Source of the DNA: Lachnospiraceae bacterium UBA3273
Lineage (GTDB): Bacteria > Bacillota > Clostridia > Lachnospirales > Lachnospiraceae
NCBI GenBank assembly: GCA_002362385.1
Contig: DEUB01000029.1
Span: 236,481-300,480 of the forward strand
Direction of reading: 5' to 3'
Length of the DNA stretch: 64,000 nucleotides
Shown in pieces: positions 60,391-64,000 of this stretch. Both the position numbers and the translations under genes were made by a program. Positions within the stretch are counted from its first letter, which is position 1, and each line of letters begins with the position of its first letter. The notes below the pieces were generated by a model. The model ran no database searches and was not told the DNA's origin. It saw only the letters and a program-made list of their open reading frames with translations.

Positions 60391-61013
60391 TGTGGAATTA
60401 TGAAAAAAGACTGCAGTTTCCCATCGATATCAAAACGCCGAATGCAGAAATAGCCAAGATCATCATTACCCAGTACGGAGGTCCCGACGGAGAACTGAGC
60501 GCTTCCATGCGTTATCTGTCCCAGCGCTATACCATCCCCTACCGTGAAGTTGCCGGCCTGCTTACCGATATCGGTACGGAGGAACTGGCTCATTTTGAAA
60601 TGATTGGCGCCATTGTTTACCAGCTGACAAAAAATTTGAGCGTGGAGGAAATTGAAAAACAGGGCTTTGCCCCTTACTATGTAGACCATACCCTTGCCCT
60701 CTGGCCCCAGGCTGCAGGCGGAATTCCTTTCAACAGCTGCCAGTTCCAGTCCAAGGGAGACGTGCTGACCGATCTGTTCGAGGATCTGGCTGCCGAACAG
60801 AAAGCCCGTACAACTTACGATAACATCCTTCGTCTGGTAAAGGATCCCGATGTGTGCGCTCCTATCCGTTTCCTGCGCGCAAGGGAGATCGTTCACTTCC
60901 AGCGTTTCGGCGAAGCGCTCCGGATGGTTCAGGAAAAACTTGATCCCGTTAACTTTTACCAGTACAATCCGGAATTTGACGGAAACAGAAACAATTGTGA
61001 CTGCAATAAGTAA
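60390..61013 (+). CDS. cotJC: Spore coat protein CotJC (manganese-catalase family)
   Basis: This 207-aa four-helix protein belongs to the Mn-catalase fold. Metal-ligand candidates are the Glu/His of GTEELAHFEM (E-x-x-H) and of ARTTYDNI plus AREIVHFQRFGEAL (E-x-x-H), and Glu in GGPDGELSAS. CotJC may protect spores from peroxide; in this family activity is known for true Mn catalases but is inferred here. AAGGAGG lies before its ATG. It ends the operon at the terminator 61045-61081. Confidence 0.93.
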   Translation: MWNYEKRLQFPIDIKTPNAEIAKIIITQYGGPDGELSASMRYLSQRYTIPYREVAGLLTDIGTEELAHFEMIGAIVYQLTKNLSVEEIEKQGFAPYYVDHTLALWPQAAGGIPFNSCQFQSKGDVLTDLFEDLAAEQKARTTYDNILRLVKDPDVCAPIRFLRAREIVHFQRFGEALRMVQEKLDPVNFYQYNPEFDGNRNNCDCNK

Positions 61014-61044
61014 TTTTTACCTTTTTTATAGCAAAAATAAAAGC

Positions 61045-61081
61045 AACGCTGTCTCATATATAAATGGGACAGCGTTTTTAT
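61045..61081 (+). terminator. Terminator of cotJABC
   Basis: AACGCTGTC (61045-61053) pairs with GACAGCGTT (61068-61076) and is followed by a T run. Confidence 0.85.
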
Positions 61082-61087
61082 CCGGTT

Positions 61088-61294
61088 TTATAATTCCTTC
61101 CAATACTTTTTCATGTACTCGTTAACATTCCGGCTTTTTAAATAAAACTTTCTCTGTAACATTCTGGCTGTATCGGTGCCGGACATTCCCAACTCCTTAC
61201 AAAACGATATAAGAAGCTTTACCGCCTGCTCTTTTCTTTCTTCTTTACTTTTAGGGGAATCATCTTCTATGATCTTAGCCAGAACCTCGTTCAT
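61088..61294 (-). CDS. Hypothetical 68-aa helical protein
   Basis: I do not recognise it. It is charged and predicted helical, with DSPKSKEERKEQAVKLLISF and a C-terminal MLQRKFYLKSRNVNEYMKKYW. No membrane segment. A weak AAGG site lies 8 nt before the ATG. It begins 28 nt after the cysteine hydrolase stop on the same strand and is likely cotranscribed. It may be real, since it fills the gap cleanly, but the case is modest. Confidence 0.5.
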   Translation of the reverse strand: MNEVLAKIIEDDSPKSKEERKEQAVKLLISFCKELGMSGTDTARMLQRKFYLKSRNVNEYMKKYWKEL

Positions 61295-61322
61295 ATACCT
61301 TGAAAAGCCTCTCTATACCATC

Positions 61323-61838
61323 TTAGTTGATCTGTATCTGACACATTTTCATTGCCTCTAAAGCCTGTACATGGCTTTCTTTTGTAACGCCTGCGCAACA
61401 GGAAGCATCTACGATAACGGGAACCTCCGGAAGGAAAGCCTTTAAAAGCAGTGCATTGGAGATCACACAGATATCCGTGCACAATCCTATGAGGGTAATG
61501 CTTTCAACCGTTTCTTTTCCATCGAGCGCAAGCAGTCTTTCCGCCAATACCCTGCTGCCGAATGCAGACTTGTCAATCGGCTCTTCCTTTATCAGCTCTG
61601 CAATTTCTTTTCTGATCTCCCAGCCGCCGGTACCCTTTATGCAATGCTCTACAGGAAGCTTTCTGCCTTCCTGGGTAGTCAGATAATCCTTATCATGGGT
61701 ATCCCTGGTAGCGAGGACCAAGCCTTTAAATGCCTTTATCTTTTCTGCCACCCTGGGAACAATGGCTTTTGCTTCTTCAGTTCCTAATGACCCGTCGATA
61801 AAATCATTCTGCATATCCACAACTACCAAAACATCCAT
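61323..61838 (-). CDS. Isochorismatase-family cysteine hydrolase (nicotinamidase-like)
   Basis: The protein is 171 aa from the ATG at 61838, where GGAGG lies 10 nt upstream; a longer frame has no site. The catalytic triad is visible: Asp in VVDMQNDFIDG, Lys in HCIKGTGGW, and Cys in IGLCTDICVISNAL. The metal-site pattern and length fit PncA-like nicotinamidases that turn nicotinamide into nicotinate for NAD salvage, but the substrate is not proven. A promoter at 61988-62016 lies 150 nt upstream. Cytoplasmic. Confidence 0.88.
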   Translation of the reverse strand: MDVLVVVDMQNDFIDGSLGTEEAKAIVPRVAEKIKAFKGLVLATRDTHDKDYLTTQEGRKLPVEHCIKGTGGWEIRKEIAELIKEEPIDKSAFGSRVLAERLLALDGKETVESITLIGLCTDICVISNALLLKAFLPEVPVIVDASCCAGVTKESHVQALEAMKMCQIQIN

Positions 61839-62093
61839 TTTTCTTATCCTCCAAAAAAAGGCATTTATATTTCTCCGGTATTGAGGACCGGACAGACTGC
61901 CCCTGCGAATGCTTTCCTTCATTTTCGCTACAAGCGGATTATCGACTAAGTATTAAAGCAAAAAGTAATAACGATTTTTCCTTTATAAGCATATATCTTA
62001 TCGACAAATATGTCAAGCACATATCCCTCCTGCACTGACCGATAAATTTCTCCACCGTATGCATATTACCGGTGTCAATATCGTCAAAGGGCA
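61839..62093. other. Intergenic leader, no gene seen
   Basis: This stretch between the remnant frame and the cysteine hydrolase contains a promoter candidate and a leader of about 150 nt. No riboswitch or other RNA was recognised. Confidence 0.5.
61988..62016 (-). promoter_or_regulatory. Promoter of cysteine hydrolase gene
   Basis: TTGACA (62011-62016), a 17-nt spacer and TATGCT (61988-61993) on the minus strand. Confidence 0.5.
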
Positions 62094-62231
62094 TCAGCCT
62101 CGGATTGCTTCTTCTTCATATATAAATACCTTTTTCATCTGTTCCTCAAGATATCCAAGTGCTTTCTCCTTGTCGCCTCCAAATGTACTGAACCCACTTT
62201 CCTTCAGCTTTGCCAGTAATCTTCTCCTTCT
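62094..62231 (-). pseudogene. Possible 3' remnant of an unknown gene
   Basis: An open frame of 45 codons without an ATG start at its head encodes a protein-like, helical sequence (LAKLKESGFSTFGGDKEKA, then LGYLEEQMKKVFIYEEEAI). It overlaps the end of the toxin gene in another frame and ends at a TGA at 62094. Its composition looks like real protein, so it may be a decayed C-terminal fragment; the parent family is not known to me. Confidence 0.35.
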
Positions 62232-62551
62232 TCAGATATACTGCTAATTCCGAATAATATCTGTAAAAAATCCTGCTTTTCATTCAAAATACGGATAACC
62301 CTTACAGCATCCCCTTCGACCCTGTAAAAAACATAATTAGGCTTTACAACCAAATATTGGTAATTCGTAGGATATTCTATCAACTTCTCTAAGCGGGAAC
62401 CTTCTCCCGGAAACAGCTCTAACTGTTTGGCCGTTGATGTAATCTCCTTGACACAAGCTTTTGCCCTGTCTTTACCAAACTGCTTGGCAGCATAAGCTTT
62501 TATCCCCTGTAGATCATCCAGCGCTTTTGGTGTATAAATCAGCTTCGGCAT
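62204..62551 (-). CDS. RelE/ParE-family toxin
   Basis: This 115-aa protein has the RelE/ParE fold pattern: IYTPKALDDLQGIKAYAAKQF, then LELFPGEGSRLEKL, YLVVKPNYVFYRVEGDAVRVIRILNEKQDF. Such toxins cleave mRNA at the ribosome or poison gyrase. The last 15 residues (SISEEGEDYWQS) extend beyond the usual end. It lies 1 nt after the antitoxin gene, the normal antitoxin-first order, and the two form a type II toxin-antitoxin unit. Confidence 0.88.
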   Translation of the reverse strand: MPKLIYTPKALDDLQGIKAYAAKQFGKDRAKACVKEITSTAKQLELFPGEGSRLEKLIEYPTNYQYLVVKPNYVFYRVEGDAVRVIRILNEKQDFLQILFGISSISEEGEDYWQS

Positions 62552-62552
62552 A

Positions 62553-62798
62553 TCACAATCCCAACGCAGCCTCTACTTCATCCGCTGTTAGCCAGCCCTT
62601 TTCTCTAGCAGACCGCTCTCCTTCTTCCAGTTTTGTCAAAAGCTGAATCGTCGCTTTTAATCGATCCAACTCATCAACATCCACAATAGCGTATGCCCCC
62701 CGACCATTCCGAGTCAGATACACCGGTTGGTTTGTTCTTACTTCTTTTAATACTTCTGTATAATTTCTCAAATCTGATATTGGTTTAATATTTGGCAT
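62553..62798 (-). CDS. Phd/YefM-type antitoxin
   Basis: The protein is 81 aa from the ATG at 62798, placed 9 nt after AAAGGAG. The N-terminal DNA-binding part reads IKPISDLRNYTEVLKEV, VYLTRNGRGAYAIVDVDEL, typical of Phd/YefM. The C-terminal helix (EEGERSAREKGWLTADEVEAAL) would bind and neutralise the toxin encoded directly downstream. It likely represses its own promoter (62821-62849). Confidence 0.88.
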   Translation of the reverse strand: MPNIKPISDLRNYTEVLKEVRTNQPVYLTRNGRGAYAIVDVDELDRLKATIQLLTKLEEGERSAREKGWLTADEVEAALGL

Positions 62799-62820
62799 AG
62801 TCATCATCTCCTTTACATTT

Positions 62821-62849
62821 ATTATATGTAATCCGCAGATAAATAGCAA
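62821..62849 (-). promoter_or_regulatory. Promoter of toxin-antitoxin operon
   Basis: TTGCTA (62844-62849), 17 nt and a perfect TATAAT (62821-62826) on the minus strand, just before the antitoxin gene. Confidence 0.75.
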
Positions 62850-63049
62850 TGAAATTAACACGTGAATTTACAGCAAATGAATTCAAAAAAGGCCTCGGTA
62901 CTATACAACGCCTAACGCCTTAAATGCCTCTAAAAACAAGCTTTTCCTTTGCTGTCCTTATCAATCAGGAGCATTCTTTCCGGCATCATACCCCGATGTA
63001 TCGAGTACGATGCCAAACATACTCTTGAATACCGCAATACTGCGGATTT

Positions 63050-63068
63050 AAACGGTGTTCGACCGTTT
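63050..63068 (-). terminator. Short hairpin after ssrA
   Basis: AAACGGT (63050-63056) and ACCGTTT (63062-63068) form a 7-bp stem with 5-nt loop, 10 nt beyond the tmRNA 3' end. It has only a short T run, so it may aid 3' processing or termination. Confidence 0.45.
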
Positions 63069-63077
63069 TGATTTGAG

Positions 63078-63413
63078 TGGAGTAGACGGGAGTCGAACCC
63101 GTGTCCAAAAGCCCATTCCCTGTACTTCTACTATCATAGTCAGTTATTTGACATTCCCTCCCTCAGACGGGAACTAACACCCTTCTGATTTTGGTAGCTT
63201 CATCATACGCCCATAACCGCAAAGCTTAAGTTATGTCGTTTCCTACATAGTCGATGCCTGGTTCTTAAAGTGTAGGTGCCTTAAGTCAGACAGCTGCCAT
63301 TAGGCAGCGTATGCTAAATTATCTTCAGCGTTTATTTTTAGTTTTGCAATTTGACGTTTTGCTACGGATAGCTTCTCCAGCTGCAAGACCCCTGTCGAAA
63401 CCTTTACTACCCC
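63078..63413 (-). ncRNA. ssrA: tmRNA (transfer-messenger RNA)
   Basis: The 336-nt RNA rescues stalled ribosomes. The 5' end GGGGTAG pairs with CTACTCC near the 3' end to make the tRNA-like acceptor, and GGTTCGACTCC forms the T arm. The internal tag frame at 63300-63347 encodes AKLKINAEDNLAYAA and stops at TAA. That tag ends in the usual AA degradation signal. CCA is not encoded. smpB lies 235 nt upstream on the same strand, as in many Firmicutes. A candidate -10 (TACAAT) lies just before the 5' end. Confidence 0.96.
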
Positions 63414-63588
63414 ATATTCAATTGTATATGATAAAGCGTAATGCACTGTCCGGCATCAGGCTTTTATCTTAGCTTATTCTACCCTAATTAAAGAGGAAAA
63501 TCAAGGGATGCCTCCCGGTTTTTCAAAGCCGGAATAAATCGGAAGAGATTGAACCGTAGGTATAATATAGCTACAGCCATGCCATTCA

Positions 63589-63643
63589 TAAGCTGCCGGA
63601 GTTTAGGCTACTCCTATTGCCCCAAAATACGGCCGGCAGCTTA
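63589..63643. other. Structured element between smpB and ssrA
   Basis: TAAGCTGCCGG (63589-63599) and CCGGCAGCTTA (63633-63643) are perfect 11-bp inverted copies, with a smaller GGAGT/ACTCC pair inside. No T run follows on either strand, so it is not an obvious terminator. It lies just past the smpB stop. Confidence 0.5.
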
Positions 63644-63648
63644 CTGCA

Positions 63649-64000
63649 TCACAAGTTTTTGATCTTAAATTCCCTCTCATGTTCTCTGCGCATATCTTTT
63701 TTGGCAATATCTTCCCTTTTATCATAGAGCTTCTTGCCCCTTGCAAGGCCTATCTCCACTTTTGCCCTGCCCTCTTTAAAATAGACCTGCAAAGGCACGA
63801 GGGTAAAACCTTTTTCCGCCATTTTCCCCGCAAGCTTGTTGATCTCGGATTTGTGGAGCAGAAGCTTTTTAATACGGAGAGGGTCTTTATTAAATATATT
63901 ACCCTTTTCATAGGGGCTGATATTCATGCCGTAGACAAATGCCTCCCCGTTTTCAATGCGCACAAAGGCTTCCTTAATGCTGCATTTTCCCATGCGCAGG
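63649..64000 (-). CDS. smpB: SsrA-binding protein SmpB, 5' end outside window
   Basis: SmpB binds tmRNA and brings it to the stalled ribosome. About 117 residues are inside the window, and the frame stays open to its right edge (LRMGKCSIKEAFVRIENGE), where full SmpB would have about 40 more residues. Conserved blocks are YGMNISPYEKGNIFNKDPLRIKKLLLHK and GLARGKKLYDKREDIAKKD. The C-terminal tail (RREHEREFKIKNL) that enters the ribosome is complete. It is followed by ssrA in the same orientation. Confidence 0.95.
   Translation of the reverse strand, partial: LRMGKCSIKEAFVRIENGEAFVYGMNISPYEKGNIFNKDPLRIKKLLLHKSEINKLAGKMAEKGFTLVPLQVYFKEGRAKVEIGLARGKKLYDKREDIAKKDMRREHEREFKIKNL

Noticed and set aside
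62059..62247. 62-residue plus-strand frame
   Set aside because: No ribosome site and Ser/Pro-rich; it is antisense to the remnant frame, which looks more protein-like.
1..64000. CRISPR array
   Set aside because: No spaced direct repeats of 24-40 nt and no cas-like genes were seen.

Overview
The window looks like the chromosome of an anaerobic, spore-forming Clostridia bacterium, most likely a gut Lachnospiraceae. The evidence is a moderate GC content, very strong GGAGG-type ribosome sites, a cotJABC spore-coat operon, a monomeric [FeFe]-hydrogenase, FeoAB, a GGGtGRT/NifU-like pair, an Hsp70 paired with a large TPR partner, and an Rpn-type nuclease. About four fifths of the genes lie on the minus strand. 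Assignment is by protein family recognition only; no search was possible.

Positions 1-4263 are the end of an integrated element, probably a prophage or integrative element. It has a partial SleB-like hydrolase and two HTH regulators on the minus strand. A divergent operator region follows, then a lysogeny-like operon on the plus strand: repressor, 104-aa protein, PD-(D/E)XK-type nuclease interrupted by a 10-base C tract, and tyrosine integrase. The host chromosome resumes near 4264-4400.

Positions 4400-26200 hold the NifU-like/GGGtGRT operon with a striking palindrome upstream; an ABC importer of the ABC_sub_bind type; the argH-asd-EAL-topB-acyltransferase unit; a two-gene TauBC-like importer; diguanylate cyclase and HD-GYP genes; tRNA-Thr(CGT); and a DUF1015-glgB-mscS operon. 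Three c-di-GMP turnover genes sit within 9 kb.

Positions 26300-47200 hold a small orphan gene, an Rpn nuclease, an Hsp70/J-like TPR pair, serCA, an L,D-transpeptidase, leuB-ilvD-ilvB, a VanY-like peptidase with tgt and yajC, aroC and a lactonase-fold protein. Positions 47300-51100 hold a Cys-rich protein with a possible sporulation promoter, and an unusual transcription unit: a sirtuin-like protein, a GlgX-like protein and DUF5662. The first two lack their canonical catalytic residues. Positions 51200-64000 hold DUF1292, the overlapping hydrogenase-gltX-helicase operon, feoAB, a SHOCT protein, cotJABC, a cysteine hydrolase, a Phd/RelE toxin-antitoxin pair, tmRNA (ssrA) and the 3' part of smpB.

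The most interesting signals are the C-tract nuclease in the lysogeny module, the operon of two apparent pseudo-enzymes, the 25-nt palindrome before the NifU-like gene, and a hairpin that hides the ribosome site of the Rpn nuclease.
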